Origin: Pseudomonadota bacterium
Lineage (GTDB): Bacteria > Pseudomonadota > Gammaproteobacteria > Burkholderiales > Burkholderiaceae_C
DNA: 38,204 bases
NCBI GenBank assembly: GCA_021804595.1
Contig: JAJZHH010000002.1
Span: 1 to 38,204, forward strand
Reading direction: 5' to 3'
Numbering within the stretch: position 1 is the first letter of the stretch; each line of letters opens with the position of its first letter. Under the pieces are notes generated by a model that saw only the letters and a list, made by a program, of their open reading frames with translations, did not search any database and was not told where the DNA came from. Made by a program: the position numbers and the translations under genes. Shown here piece after piece: positions 12,260 through 21,146 of this stretch.

Positions 12260-13422
12260 GTCGAGATCAGTTGCAGTTCTTCGGTGCGCCGCGGCGGGTA
12301 GGTGTCCCAGCCCTGGCACGCCGGGCAGTGCCAGGTGTGGTGGCGCGCCTCGAAGCCGCAGCCGGCGCAGCGGTAGCGTTGACGCGCCTTCAGCGCGCCA
12401 TCGAGCGCCTGCGCCAGCGCCGCCTGCGCGGCCACGTCGAGTTCGTCGAGCTGGTCGAGCAGGCGCCGCGACGCCAGCAGGCTGCGCTGCGCCTGCGCAT
12501 AGGTCAGGGCGTGGTGGCGACGGCGCGCGGCGTCGGGTTCGAGCCGCAGCACCGCGTCGAGCAGGTCGATCGCCGGGTTGTCGCGCAGCTGGGCGAGCAA
12601 CCAGTCGAGACCGGACTCGCGCTGCCCGGCGGCGTCGAACAGCTGCGCCAGGTCGAGGGCGACCAGTGCGACGAATTCGGGGCGCAACTGCGCAATGTGC
12701 TGCAGCTGGCCGATTGCGGCGTCGACCTGTCTCTGGCGCTGCGCGATCGACGCGCGCAACTGCCACGGGCGCACGGCGTGCGCGTCGACCGCGGCCGCCT
12801 GGTCGAGCGCGCGCAGCGCGTCGTCGAGCTCGTCGCGCTGGCTGGCACGCAGCGCCAGTTCGCACCAGTAGTGCGCGATCTGCCGCGCGTAGCTGCCGGC
12901 ACCGAGGCGCTCGAGCTCGCGCGCGCAATCGATCGCGCGCTGCCATTCGCGCGTGCGCTCGAAGATCTGCAGCAGCGCGGCGAGCGCTTCCGAGCGCAAC
13001 GGCGTGCCCATCAACCCGGCGTAGGCATCTTCGGCGCGGTCGAGCAGGCCGGCCTTGAAGAAATCCTGCGCCAGCGCGACCTGGGCGCGCTGGCGGTCGG
13101 CGGACGACAGATCGGCGCGCGCCAGCAGGTTCTGGTGCACGCGAACCGCGCGTTCGTATTCGCCGCGCCGGCGGAACAGATTGCCCAGCGCGAAGTGCAG
13201 GTCGACGGTGTCGGGGTCGGCGGTCACCGCCTCGATGAACGCGTCGATCGCCTGGTCCTGCTGCTCGCTGAGCAGGAAATTGAGCCCGCGGAAGTACGAC
13301 AGCGCGGCGCTGCGGCGCACGCCGCCGTCACGCCGCCACTGGCGCAGGTCGAGGCGCGACGCCAGCCAGCCGAGGCCGAAGGCCAGCGGCAGCGCCAGCA
13401 GCCACCACAGTTCAAACTCCAT
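12256..13422 (-). CDS. lapB: Lipopolysaccharide assembly protein LapB (YciM)
   Basis: LapB is an inner-membrane TPR protein that, with FtsH, controls LpxC turnover and so LPS synthesis. The 388-residue length matches. It has an N-terminal membrane anchor (WWLLALPLAFGLGWLASRLD), then about nine TPR-like helical repeats (for example FIEAVTADPDTVDLHFALGN, which is a textbook TPR). A C-terminal rubredoxin-like metal site has two CxxC pairs (CAGC and CPAC) in the last 40 residues. It overlaps lapA by 11 nt upstream and rfaE by 4 nt downstream. The metal site and anchor are intact, so the protein should be functional. Confidence 0.95.
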   Translation of the reverse strand: MEFELWWLLALPLAFGLGWLASRLDLRQWRRDGGVRRSAALSYFRGLNFLLSEQQDQAIDAFIEAVTADPDTVDLHFALGNLFRRRGEYERAVRVHQNLLARADLSSADRQRAQVALAQDFFKAGLLDRAEDAYAGLMGTPLRSEALAALLQIFERTREWQRAIDCARELERLGAGSYARQIAHYWCELALRASQRDELDDALRALDQAAAVDAHAVRPWQLRASIAQRQRQVDAAIGQLQHIAQLRPEFVALVALDLAQLFDAAGQRESGLDWLLAQLRDNPAIDLLDAVLRLEPDAARRRHHALTYAQAQRSLLASRRLLDQLDELDVAAQAALAQALDGALKARQRYRCAGCGFEARHHTWHCPACQGWDTYPPRRTEELQLIST

Positions 13423-13714
13423 CGGCGCTGCCGTCGATCACGCCGGGGGGCTGCGGCGGCTCGGCGGCCGGTGGCGGCGCCGCGGCGGGCGCGGCGGCCT
13501 GCGCGCCGCGGCGCGCGCGCAGCCATGCCGGCAGCATGGCCAGCGCACCGAGCACGACGCCCAGCGTGAACGCGGCCAGCAGCAGCACGAACAGCGGCGC
13601 GCGCCATTGGGTGCCGAACAGCAGATGCAGGACGGTCGGCTCCAGGTTGTTCAGCGCCAGGCCGAACAGCAACAGGAACAGGATCAGGCGGACGAACCAG
13701 GTCAGGGCGCGCAT
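13412..13714 (-). CDS. lapA: Lipopolysaccharide assembly protein A domain protein (LapA)
   Basis: This 100-residue inner-membrane protein has two predicted helices, LILFLLLFGLALNN and APLFVLLLAAFTLGVVLGAL, the second followed by a basic LRARRG patch. That is the LapA/DUF1049 layout. The C-terminal 35 residues are a low-complexity Ala/Pro tail. LapA partners LapB in LPS assembly control, and the two genes overlap here by 11 nt. I prefer the ATG at 13714 (MRALTWFVRLI) over the upstream one at 13756, because the extra 14 residues are not hydrophobic and do not look like the family. Confidence 0.88.
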   Translation of the reverse strand: MRALTWFVRLILFLLLFGLALNNLEPTVLHLLFGTQWRAPLFVLLLAAFTLGVVLGALAMLPAWLRARRGAQAAAPAAAPPPAAEPPQPPGVIDGSADGV

Positions 13715-13787
13715 CGGGGTCGACGGGAAAATCGGCTGCAGCCGGACTGGCTGCACCCAGCGCGCCCATTCTAGGGCGCGCAGTCGT

Positions 13788-14084
13788 TCAGGCGCCGGCT
13801 TTGCCGCGGCGATCGACGAGTTCGCGCAAGGACTTGCCCGGCTTGAAGTGCGGCATGCGCTTTTCGGGCACGACGACCTGTTCGCCCGAGCGCGGGTTGC
13901 GGCCGATGCGCGCCGGCCGGTGACTCACCGAGAAGCTGCCGAAGCCGCGGATTTCGACCCGGTGGCTGTTCTCCAACGCTTCCGACAGCGCGTCGAGGAT
14001 CGTCTTCACCGCGAGTTCGGCGTCGCGATGCGTGAGCTGCGCAAAGCGCTCGGCCAGTTGGTCGACGAGGTCGGAACGGGTCAT
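13788..14084 (-). CDS. ihfB: Integration host factor subunit beta
   Basis: IHF-beta pairs with IhfA to bend DNA strongly at specific sites. The 98-residue protein starts [14 protein letters not shown] and has the HU/IHF fold: two helices, then [26 protein letters not shown], whose RNPRSGE beta-arm contains the tip proline that intercalates into DNA, and the [12 protein letters not shown]-terminal helix. The start at 14084 is chosen because the frame upstream is Arg/Pro-rich and lies in a GC-rich hairpin region. rpsA-ihfB is a conserved neighbourhood in many Proteobacteria. It is 111 nt downstream of rpsA. Confidence 0.97.
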   Translation of the reverse strand: MTRSDLVDQLAERFAQLTHRDAELAVKTILDALSEALENSHRVEIRGFGSFSVSHRPARIGRNPRSGEQVVVPEKRMPHFKPGKSLRELVDRRGKAGA

Positions 14085-14195
14085 CGGGCGATGGGGGGAG
14101 TGGGCGGGACGGGGTGCTCTCAAGGGGTCCGTGCGGCGCGAGGCCCGCCGTGGGCCTCGCGCCGCGCCGCGGCGCAAGGGCGCGGCGAGCGGGGC
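14085..14195 (-). promoter_or_regulatory. Intercistronic region with a perfect 14-bp stem-loop between rpsA and ihfB
   Basis: Bases 14133-14146 (GCGGCGCGAGGCCC) pair perfectly with 14152-14165, leaving a 5-nt loop. On the transcribed (minus) strand no T-run follows, so it is not a canonical intrinsic terminator. It could pause or partly stop transcription or protect the 3' end of the rpsA mRNA. It lies about 50 nt before the ihfB start. The role is inferred from structure only. Confidence 0.55.
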
Positions 14196-15905
14196 TTACT
14201 CCTGGCTCTGGTCCAGCTTGGCGCGCAGCAGCGCGCCAAGGTTGGTGGTGCCGGTGGCTTCGCGTTGTTCGCCGGCCAGGCGGCTCATCACCTCCTGCTG
14301 GTCGACGCTGTCCTTGGCCTTGACCGACAGCTGGATCGAGCGGTTCTTGCGATCGATGTTGATCACCATCGCGCTGACCTCGTCGCCATCCTTGAGCATG
14401 TTGCGCGCATCCTCGACGCGGTCGCGCGAGATTTCCGACGCGCGCAGATAGCCCTCGACGTCCTGGCCGAGATCGATCACCGCGCCCTTGGCGTCGACCG
14501 ACTTGACGGTGCCGGTGACGACCTTGCCCTTGTCGTTGATCGCGGCGAAGTTCATGAACGGATCGCCTTCGAGCTGCTTGATGCCCAGCGAGATGCGCTC
14601 GCGCTCGATGTCGATGCCGAGCACGACAGCTTCGACGTCCTGGCCCTTCTTGTAGTTGCGCACCGCGGCTTCGCCGGTTTCGTTCCACGACAGGTCGGAC
14701 ATGTGCACCAGACCGTCGATGCCGCCGGGCAGGCCGATGAACACGCCGAAGTCGGTGATCGACTTGACCGGGCCGCTGACGCGGTCGCCGCGGTTGTGGT
14801 TGGCGGCGAACTCGTCCCACGGGTTCGGACGGCACTGCTTCATGCCCAGGCTGATGCGGCGACGATCCTCGTCGATTTCCAGCACCTGCACTTCGACTTC
14901 GTCGCCGAGCTGCACGACCTTGCTCGGCGCGACGTTCTTGTTCGTCCAGTCCATTTCGGACACGTGGACCAGGCCTTCGATGCCCGGCTCGATCTCGACG
15001 AAGGCGCCGTAATCGGTCAGGTTGGTGACCTTGCCGAACAGACGCGTGCCCGACGGGTAGCGGCGCGACACGCCGACCCACGGATCGTCGCCCATCTGCT
15101 TCAGGCCCAGCGAGACGCGGTTCTTCTCGGCGTCGTACTTCAGCACCTTGGCGTCGAGCTCCTGGCCCGGGGTGACCACTTCGCTGGGGTGACGCACGCG
15201 GCGCCAGGCCAGGTCGGTGATGTGCAGCAGACCGTCGATGCCGCCGAGGTCGACGAAGGCGCCGTAGTCGGTGATGTTCTTGACCACGCCGTGCACGATC
15301 ATGCCTTCCTTCAGCGTCTCGAGCAGCTTGGCGCGCTCTTCGCCCTGGCTGGCCTCGACCACCGCGCGGCGCGACAGCACGACGTTGTTGCGCTTGCGGT
15401 CGAGCTTGATGACCTTGAACTCGAGCGTCTTGCCTTCGAACGGCGTGGTGTCCTTGACCGGACGCGTGTCGAGCAGCGAACCCGGCAGGAACGCGCGGAT
15501 GCCGTTGATCATCACGGTCAGGCCGCCCTTGACCTTGCCGGTCACGGTGCCGGTGGCGAACTCGCCCGATTCCAGCGCCTTTTCCAGCGACATCCACGAC
15601 GCCAGTCGCTTGGCCTTGTCGCGCGACAGCATGGTGTCGCCGTAGCCGTTCTCGAGCGCGTCGATCGCGACCGAGACGAAATCGCCGACCTGGACCTCGA
15701 CTTCGCCGTGGTCGTTCTTGAATTCCTCGATCGGGATGTACGCGTCGGACTTCAGCCCGGCGTTGACGATGACGAAATTGGGGTCGACGCCGACCACTTC
15801 GGCAGTGATCACTTCGCCGGCGCGCATGTCGCGCGTCTTCAGCGATTCCTCGAACAGGGCGGCGAACGATTCACCGGCTTGGCCGGCGCTGGGGTTGACT
15901 GACAT
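14196..15905 (-). CDS. rpsA: 30S ribosomal protein S1
   Basis: S1 binds mRNA leaders and brings them to the 30S subunit. The 569-residue protein has six S1 (OB-fold) repeats in order: the divergent first two starting near [16 protein letters not shown] and [15 protein letters not shown], then four canonical ones ([80 protein letters not shown]). The start at [21 protein letters not shown] (15905) is chosen because homologues begin here and GGAAG sits about 7 nt upstream. It follows the aroA-cmk fusion by 84 nt; cmk-rpsA adjacency is widely conserved. Confidence 0.98.
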   Translation of the reverse strand: MSVNPSAGQAGESFAALFEESLKTRDMRAGEVITAEVVGVDPNFVIVNAGLKSDAYIPIEEFKNDHGEVEVQVGDFVSVAIDALENGYGDTMLSRDKAKRLASWMSLEKALESGEFATGTVTGKVKGGLTVMINGIRAFLPGSLLDTRPVKDTTPFEGKTLEFKVIKLDRKRNNVVLSRRAVVEASQGEERAKLLETLKEGMIVHGVVKNITDYGAFVDLGGIDGLLHITDLAWRRVRHPSEVVTPGQELDAKVLKYDAEKNRVSLGLKQMGDDPWVGVSRRYPSGTRLFGKVTNLTDYGAFVEIEPGIEGLVHVSEMDWTNKNVAPSKVVQLGDEVEVQVLEIDEDRRRISLGMKQCRPNPWDEFAANHNRGDRVSGPVKSITDFGVFIGLPGGIDGLVHMSDLSWNETGEAAVRNYKKGQDVEAVVLGIDIERERISLGIKQLEGDPFMNFAAINDKGKVVTGTVKSVDAKGAVIDLGQDVEGYLRASEISRDRVEDARNMLKDGDEVSAMVINIDRKNRSIQLSVKAKDSVDQQEVMSRLAGEQREATGTTNLGALLRAKLDQSQE

Positions 15906-15920
15906 CGAAGGACTTCCGGT

Positions 15921-15938
15921 CCGCGGGGTGCCCCGCGG
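15921..15938 (-). promoter_or_regulatory. Stem-loop in the rpsA leader next to the ribosome-binding site
   Basis: CCGCGGGG (15921-15928) is the exact inverted complement of CCCCGCGG (15931-15938), a GC-only stem of 7-8 bp ending about 16 nt before the rpsA start. E. coli rpsA is autoregulated through a structured leader with a weak Shine-Dalgarno sequence, so this hairpin is a candidate element of that kind. That link is inference. Confidence 0.45.
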
Positions 15939-15989
15939 GGTTGGTGGCAAAAGCCCGGGCCGGAGCGGCGCGGGCGGCTGTTCAAAAAC

Positions 15990-17975
15990 TCATGCAGCGG
16001 CGTGCTGCCGCCACCACTGCAACAACTGGTGCACGGTCTGTTCGACGTCGAGCTCCGAGTTGTCCAGCGGCAACGAGTCCGCGACTGGACGCAAAGCGGC
16101 GACGCTGCGTTGGGTGTCGCGCGCGTCGCGTTGCTCAAGATCCTCCAGGACGGCCTGGAGTGTAGCTGAAATGCCTTGGGAAATCAATTGTTTATGCCGG
16201 CGCTCGGCGCGCGCTGCGGTGCCCGCGGTCAAAAACACCTTCAAATGGGCGTCGGGGAACACGACGCTGCCCATGTCGCGTCCGTCGGCAACCAGTCCCG
16301 GCGCGCGGCGCAGGCTGCGCTGCAGCGCCAGCAGCGCCTCGCGCACCGCGGGCAGCACGGCCAGTTTCGACGCGGCCTGGCCGACCGCCTCGGCGCGGAT
16401 CGCGTCGCTGACGTTCTCGGCGCCGAGCCAGATGCGGCTGCCGTCGCAGCGCAGCGGCATGTGGCGCGCCAGCGCGGCCAGTGCCGGCGCATCGTCGAGC
16501 GCGAGGTGCTGGCGCAGCGCAAGCAGCGCGCAGGCGCGGTACAGCGCGCCCGAGTCGAGGTAATGGAAACCCAGCGCGGCGGCCACGCGCGACGCCAGCG
16601 TGCCCTTGCCCGAGGCGGTCGGGCCGTCGATGGCGATCACCGGCACCGGACGCGCGATCGCGCGCAGCGCGTCGAAATAGCCGGGGAAGGTCTTGCCCAC
16701 GCACGCCGGATCCTCGATGCGCAGGTCGGCGGGGCCGAAGCTGGCCAGTGAGAAGCACATCGCGATGCGGTGGTCGTCGTAGGTCGCGATGCTCGCGCTG
16801 CGCCAGTGCGCGGCGGCGAGCGGGTGCACGCGCAGCCAGTCGGCGCCGGCTTCGACGGTGGCGCCGAGCTTGGCCAGTTCGGTGGCCATGGCGGCGATGC
16901 GGTCGGTTTCCTTGACGCGCCAGCTGCCGATGCCGAGCAGCCGCGTCGGCGCCTCGGCGAACAGTGCGGTCACCGCCAGCGTCATCGCCGCGTCGGGAAT
17001 CGCGATGCAGTCGATGTCGCCGCCGGCCAGCGCCGCGCGCCCGCCGCGCAGACCGCAGGACTCGATCCAGCCGTCGCCCCAGCGGATGTCGGCGCCGAGG
17101 CGCTCGAGCACACGGGCGAACTCGACGTCACCCTGGATGCTGTCGGCGTCGACGCCGAGCACGCGCACCGGGCCGCCGGCGCCGTGCTGCTGGCCGAGCA
17201 CGCCGGCGGCGAGGAAGTACGACGCCGACGACGCGTCGCCTTCGACCGCGATGCGCTGCGGGCTGCGGTAGCGGCTGCCGGCCGGGATCACGAAGCGCTG
17301 CCAGCTTTCGTGGCGCACGGCCACGCCGAAGCGCGCGAGCAGGCGCAGCGTGATCTCGACATAGGGCTTGGAGATCAGCTCGCCGACGACGTCGACGACG
17401 ATGTCGGTGGGGGCGCGCAGCAGCGGCAGCGCCAGCAGCAGCGCGCTGAGGAACTGGCTGGAGACGTCGCCGCGCACGCGCAGCGGCGCGTCGACGCGCG
17501 GCGTGCCGCGACCGATGGCCAGCGGCGGATAGCCGGCGCTGCCGAGTTCGTCGATGCGGCAGCCGATGTCGCGCAAGGCCGCGACCAGGTCGCCGATCGG
17601 GCGTTCGTGCATGCGTGGCACGCCGCGCACGCGGTAGTCGCCGCCGATCAGCGCCAGCGCCGCGGTCAGCGGCCGCACCGCGGTGCCGGCGTTGCCCAGG
17701 AACAGGTCGGCGCTGGCCACCGGCGGGCGGCCGCCGCAGCCGTGGACCACGCAATGGCCGTCGTCGCCGCGTTCGACCGCGATGCCCAGCGTGCGCAGCG
17801 CATCGAGCATCACGCGGGTATCGTCGGAATCGAGCAGGCCGTCGATGCGCGTGCTGCCTTCGGCCAGCGCGGCCAGCAGCAGCAGGCGGTTGGATATGCT
17901 TTTCGATCCGGGCAGGCGAACCTGGCCGGAGGCGCCGAGCAGGGGCGGCAGGTCGAGGAATTCAGTCTGTGTCAT
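15990..17975 (-). CDS. aroA-cmk: Fused 3-phosphoshikimate 1-carboxyvinyltransferase / cytidylate kinase
   Basis: One continuous 661-residue frame carries two enzymes. Residues 1 to about 435 are EPSP synthase (sixth shikimate step): [48 protein letters not shown] and YDDHRIAM are all visible. From about residue 441 comes cytidylate kinase: the P-loop [11 protein letters not shown], the DSGALYRA block, [11 protein letters not shown] and the ERRHKQL lid region. The join is direct ([19 protein letters not shown]) with no stop or new start. Separate aroA and cmk genes are adjacent in many Proteobacteria, so this looks like a read-through fusion of neighbours. The start overlaps the tyrA end by 14 nt. 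GTAVRP replaces the more usual GTAMRP. Confidence 0.95.
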   Translation of the reverse strand: MTQTEFLDLPPLLGASGQVRLPGSKSISNRLLLLAALAEGSTRIDGLLDSDDTRVMLDALRTLGIAVERGDDGHCVVHGCGGRPPVASADLFLGNAGTAVRPLTAALALIGGDYRVRGVPRMHERPIGDLVAALRDIGCRIDELGSAGYPPLAIGRGTPRVDAPLRVRGDVSSQFLSALLLALPLLRAPTDIVVDVVGELISKPYVEITLRLLARFGVAVRHESWQRFVIPAGSRYRSPQRIAVEGDASSASYFLAAGVLGQQHGAGGPVRVLGVDADSIQGDVEFARVLERLGADIRWGDGWIESCGLRGGRAALAGGDIDCIAIPDAAMTLAVTALFAEAPTRLLGIGSWRVKETDRIAAMATELAKLGATVEAGADWLRVHPLAAAHWRSASIATYDDHRIAMCFSLASFGPADLRIEDPACVGKTFPGYFDALRAIARPVPVIAIDGPTASGKGTLASRVAAALGFHYLDSGALYRACALLALRQHLALDDAPALAALARHMPLRCDGSRIWLGAENVSDAIRAEAVGQAASKLAVLPAVREALLALQRSLRRAPGLVADGRDMGSVVFPDAHLKVFLTAGTAARAERRHKQLISQGISATLQAVLEDLEQRDARDTQRSVAALRPVADSLPLDNSELDVEQTVHQLLQWWRQHAAA

Positions 17976-18876
17976 CGGCGGGTGACGGAGCGGACCACGC
18001 CTGGCGCGAGCCGCTGGCGTCGCGGATCAGCGCTTCGAGCTGGGTCCAGTTGCCCTGGCGCATCTGCGCCTCGAACGCGGCCAGCGCCTGCTTGAACAAC
18101 TGCAGCTGCTGCAGCACTTCGGCGCCGTTGGCCTGGAACACGTCGCGCCACATCACCGCGTCGCTGGCGGCGATGCGCGTGAAGTCGCGAAATCCGGGGC
18201 CGGCCAGCTGCAGATAGCCGCCGCCCTTGGGCTGGCGGGTCAACGCCTGCACATAGGCGAAGGCGAGCAGGTGCGGCAGGTGGCTGACCGCGGCAAACGC
18301 GGCGTCGTGCTCGGGCGGGGTCATGCGCGAGACGTTCGCACCGAGCCGCTCCCACAGCGCGCAGGCTTCGGTGATGCGCTCGGACGGGGTATCATCGAGC
18401 GGCGTGACGACGACGCGCCGCGCCTCGAACAGGTCGGCGCGCGCGTGTTGCACTCCACTCAATTCACCGCCGGCGATCGGGTGGCAGGGAACGAACTGGT
18501 GCGCGCAACGCCCCAGCGCTTCCTGCGCCGAGATCGCGACGTCGGCCTTGGTGCTGCCGACATCGATCAGCAGACAGTCGGGGCGCAATCCGAGCGCGAT
18601 CTGCTTGAGCAGCGGCGCGGTGGCCGCCACCGGCACCGCGAGCACGACGAGGTCGGCGCCGGTGACCGCGCGCAGCGCCGAATCGGCCCCCTGGTCAATG
18701 ACCCCGGCGGCCAGCGCGGCGTTCAGCGTCGACGGCGACTTGGCGTAGCCGACGACTTCGTGCGCCAGCCCGCGACGTCGCGCGGCCAGCGCGAACGAGC
18801 CGCCGAGCAGGCCGACGCCGAGCACCGCGACCCGCGCATAGCTGCGGGGCCTTCCCGCATCGATGGCGCTGCCCAT
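17962..18876 (-). CDS. tyrA: Prephenate dehydrogenase (TyrA family)
   Basis: TyrA oxidatively decarboxylates prephenate, leading to tyrosine. The 304-residue protein begins with a Rossmann fold ([21 protein letters not shown]) and contains [26 protein letters not shown] and [15 protein letters not shown], the conserved substrate and catalytic segments of the family. There is no chorismate mutase domain, so it is the monofunctional type. The start [11 protein letters not shown] at 18876 lies 5 nt after the hisC stop; a longer open frame upstream overlaps hisC and is not supported. It overlaps the downstream aroA-cmk gene by 14 nt. Position between hisC and aroA is the classic aromatic supraoperon order. 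Confidence 0.95.
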   Translation of the reverse strand: MGSAIDAGRPRSYARVAVLGVGLLGGSFALAARRRGLAHEVVGYAKSPSTLNAALAAGVIDQGADSALRAVTGADLVVLAVPVAATAPLLKQIALGLRPDCLLIDVGSTKADVAISAQEALGRCAHQFVPCHPIAGGELSGVQHARADLFEARRVVVTPLDDTPSERITEACALWERLGANVSRMTPPEHDAAFAAVSHLPHLLAFAYVQALTRQPKGGGYLQLAGPGFRDFTRIAASDAVMWRDVFQANGAEVLQQLQLFKQALAAFEAQMRQGNWTQLEALIRDASGSRQAWSAPSPADDTD

Positions 18877-18881
18877 GCGCG

Positions 18882-20006
18882 TCAGGCCAGTACTGCGCGC
18901 AAGGCGTCGAGGCAGCGCGCGTTCTCGCCTTCGGTGCCCACCGAGATGCGCAGCCACGGGCCGAGGCCATAGTTGGCCACCGGGCGCGCGATCACGCCGC
19001 GCTGCAGCAGCGCGGCGGCGACGCGCGCGCCGGCCTGTGCGTCGTCGCCTGCGCGCAGCAGCACGAAGTTGCCGTGCGACGGCACGTAGCTCAGCGCCAG
19101 CGCCGCGAAGCCGGCCTCGAGCTGACGCATGCCGGCGCGGTTGAGCTCGACCGTGCGCTGCAGGAACGCGGTGTCGCGCAGCGCGGCCAAGGCCGCGGCC
19201 TGCGCGACGCCGCTGGTGTTGAACGCCGACCGTACGCGGTTGAGCAGCCCGGCCAGTGCCGGTTGCGCCGCGGCGTAGCCGATGCGCAGCCCGGCCAGCC
19301 CGTAGGCCTTCGAAAAAGTGCGCGAGACGATCAGGTTCGGATGTTCGCGCAGCAGCGCGACGCTGTCGGTGCGCTGCTCGGGTTCGAGGTACTCGACGTA
19401 GGCTTCGTCGAGCAGCACGACGACGTCGCGCGGCACGCGCGCGACGAAATCGGCGACTTGCGCCGGCTGCAGCAGCGTGCCGGTCGGGTTGTTCGGGTTG
19501 GCGACGTAGACCAATCGGGTGTCGGGCGCGATCGCCGCCAGCATCGCGTCGAGGTCGTGGCCGTAGTCGCGCGCCGGCACGACGATGTGACGCGCGCCGG
19601 CCTGCTGCACCGCCAGCGCGTAGACCAGGAAGCCGTATTGGGAATAGACGCAGGAATCGCCTTCGGCGAGCAGCGCGCGCGCGGCCATTTCGAGGATGTC
19701 GCTGGAGCCGTGCCCGAGCAGCACCCACTCGGGCGGGACGCCGAGGTGGGCGGCCAGCGCCTGGCGCAGCTCCCAGGCGTCGTTGTCCGGATAGCGCGGG
19801 GCTTCGCTCAGCGCGTCGAGCACCGCCTGGCGCGCCAGCGGCGACATGCCCAGCGGGTTCTCGTTCGACGCCAGCTTGACGATCGTGTCGGGCGCCAGCC
19901 CGTACTCGCGCGCGACTTCGGAAATCGGGCGACCGCCGACGTAGGGCGCGATCGTGCGCACGTAGTCGGTGCCCCAGGACGGTTGCGTATCGGTAGGCGT
20001 GCTCAT
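18882..20006 (-). CDS. hisC: Histidinol-phosphate aminotransferase (HisC family)
   Basis: This is a PLP-dependent class I/II aminotransferase of 374 residues. Visible are KLASNENPLGMSPLA near the N terminus, LVYVANPNNPTG, LLDEAYVEY, the Schiff-base lysine in SRTFSKAYGLAGLRIGY, and the C-terminal WLRISVGTEGEN arginine motif. Because it sits in an aromatic amino acid cluster between pheA and tyrA, it may act as a broad-specificity transaminase for phenylpyruvate and 4-hydroxyphenylpyruvate as well as, or instead of, imidazole-acetol phosphate. Sequence alone cannot decide this. The start at MSTPTDTQPSWGTDYVRTIAPY (20006) matches family starts. Confidence 0.92.
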   Translation of the reverse strand: MSTPTDTQPSWGTDYVRTIAPYVGGRPISEVAREYGLAPDTIVKLASNENPLGMSPLARQAVLDALSEAPRYPDNDAWELRQALAAHLGVPPEWVLLGHGSSDILEMAARALLAEGDSCVYSQYGFLVYALAVQQAGARHIVVPARDYGHDLDAMLAAIAPDTRLVYVANPNNPTGTLLQPAQVADFVARVPRDVVVLLDEAYVEYLEPEQRTDSVALLREHPNLIVSRTFSKAYGLAGLRIGYAAAQPALAGLLNRVRSAFNTSGVAQAAALAALRDTAFLQRTVELNRAGMRQLEAGFAALALSYVPSHGNFVLLRAGDDAQAGARVAAALLQRGVIARPVANYGLGPWLRISVGTEGENARCLDALRAVLA

Positions 20007-20062
20007 GGTGTTGGCGGTGCGAAAAGCGGATGCGGAAACGGACCCGGGGCGGCGCCGACGCG

Positions 20063-21136
20063 TCAGTCGCGCCAAGCCGGGTAGGAGCCGAGGTTCTTGA
20101 AAAACGCGCAGGTGCCGCGCAACTCGTCGAGCGCGGCGCGCACCGGCGCGTCGTCGGCGTGACCTTCGACGTCGACGTAGAAGTAGTACTCCCAGTCGCC
20201 CGAGCGCGCCGGGCGCGACTCGAAACGCGTCATGCTGACGCCGTGCGCGGCCAGCGGGCGCAGCATCTCGAACACCGCGCCGGCGCGGTTGGGCACCGCG
20301 AGGATCAGGCTGGTGCGGTCGTCGCCGCTGCGCTGGGCGGCTTGAGCGCCGAGCACGATGAAGCGGGTGCGGTTCTGCGGCTGGTCCTGGATGCGCGGGC
20401 TGACGATCTGCAGCGCGTACAAGGACGCCGCCTGCTCGCCGGCGATCGCCGCCAGCCGCGGGTCCTGCGCCGCCAGCCGCGCGCCTTCGGCGTTGCTGGC
20501 GACCGCGCGGCGCTCGACCGCCGGCAGATGCGCGTCGAGCCACTGGCGGCATTGCGACAGCGCCTGCGGGTGGGCGAGCACCGCGTCGAGGCCGTCGAGC
20601 CCGGGCTGTTGGCGCAGCAGGTTGTGGTGCACCGCGACGCTGATCTCGCCGCAGATGTGCAAGGGTTGTTCGAGCAGCAGGTCGAGCGTACGCGCGATCG
20701 CGCCTTCGGTCGAATTCTCGATCGCGGCCAGCGCGAACTCGGTGGCGCCGCCGAGCTGGCTGCGCACGACTTCGTCGAGGTCGGCGCAGGGCACGAAGGC
20801 GCAGCTCGAGCCGAAGAAGCGGCGCGCGGCCATTTCGCTGTACGTGCCTTCGGGGCCGAGATAGGCGACGCGCTGGCGCGCCTCCAGCGCGCGGCACGCC
20901 GACATGATCTCGCGCCACACCGCGGCCAGGCTGTCGGCGTGCAGCGGCCCCGGGTTGGCGCCGCGCACGCGCTCGATGACTTCGCGCTCGCGCTCGGGGC
21001 GGAACACCGGCAGCTGCAGCCGGTGCTTGTGTTCGCCGATGCGCTGCGCGAGGCGGGCGCGGCGGTTGAGCAGCTCGAGCAGCTCGCGGTCGATGGCGTC
21101 GATCTGCTCGCGCAGGGGCTGGATGTCGTCGGTCAT
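20063..21136 (-). CDS. pheA: Bifunctional chorismate mutase / prephenate dehydratase (P-protein)
   Basis: PheA makes phenylpyruvate from chorismate. The 357-residue protein starts with an AroQ chorismate mutase domain (residues 1-90: LREQIDAIDRELLELLNRRARLAQRIGEHK in two parts). Prephenate dehydratase follows, from VAYLGPEGTYSEMAA, with the NRTRF motif containing the catalytic Thr-Arg-Phe. An ACT regulatory domain (SLILAVPNRAGAVFEML) then carries the ESRP phenylalanine-binding motif. All three are intact, so feedback inhibition by phenylalanine is expected. The start MTDDIQPL lies 10 nt after the serC stop. hisC follows after 56 nt. Confidence 0.96.
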   Translation of the reverse strand: MTDDIQPLREQIDAIDRELLELLNRRARLAQRIGEHKHRLQLPVFRPEREREVIERVRGANPGPLHADSLAAVWREIMSACRALEARQRVAYLGPEGTYSEMAARRFFGSSCAFVPCADLDEVVRSQLGGATEFALAAIENSTEGAIARTLDLLLEQPLHICGEISVAVHHNLLRQQPGLDGLDAVLAHPQALSQCRQWLDAHLPAVERRAVASNAEGARLAAQDPRLAAIAGEQAASLYALQIVSPRIQDQPQNRTRFIVLGAQAAQRSGDDRTSLILAVPNRAGAVFEMLRPLAAHGVSMTRFESRPARSGDWEYYFYVDVEGHADDAPVRAALDELRGTCAFFKNLGSYPAWRD

Positions 21137-21146
21137 CGGCGGGAGC

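Noticed and set aside
11330-12946. A longer rfaE frame that could suggest a bifunctional HldE
   Set aside because: The extra N-terminal part is antiparallel-free but out of frame with lapB and Arg/Ala-rich; the nucleotidyltransferase domain of HldE would be C-terminal and is absent.
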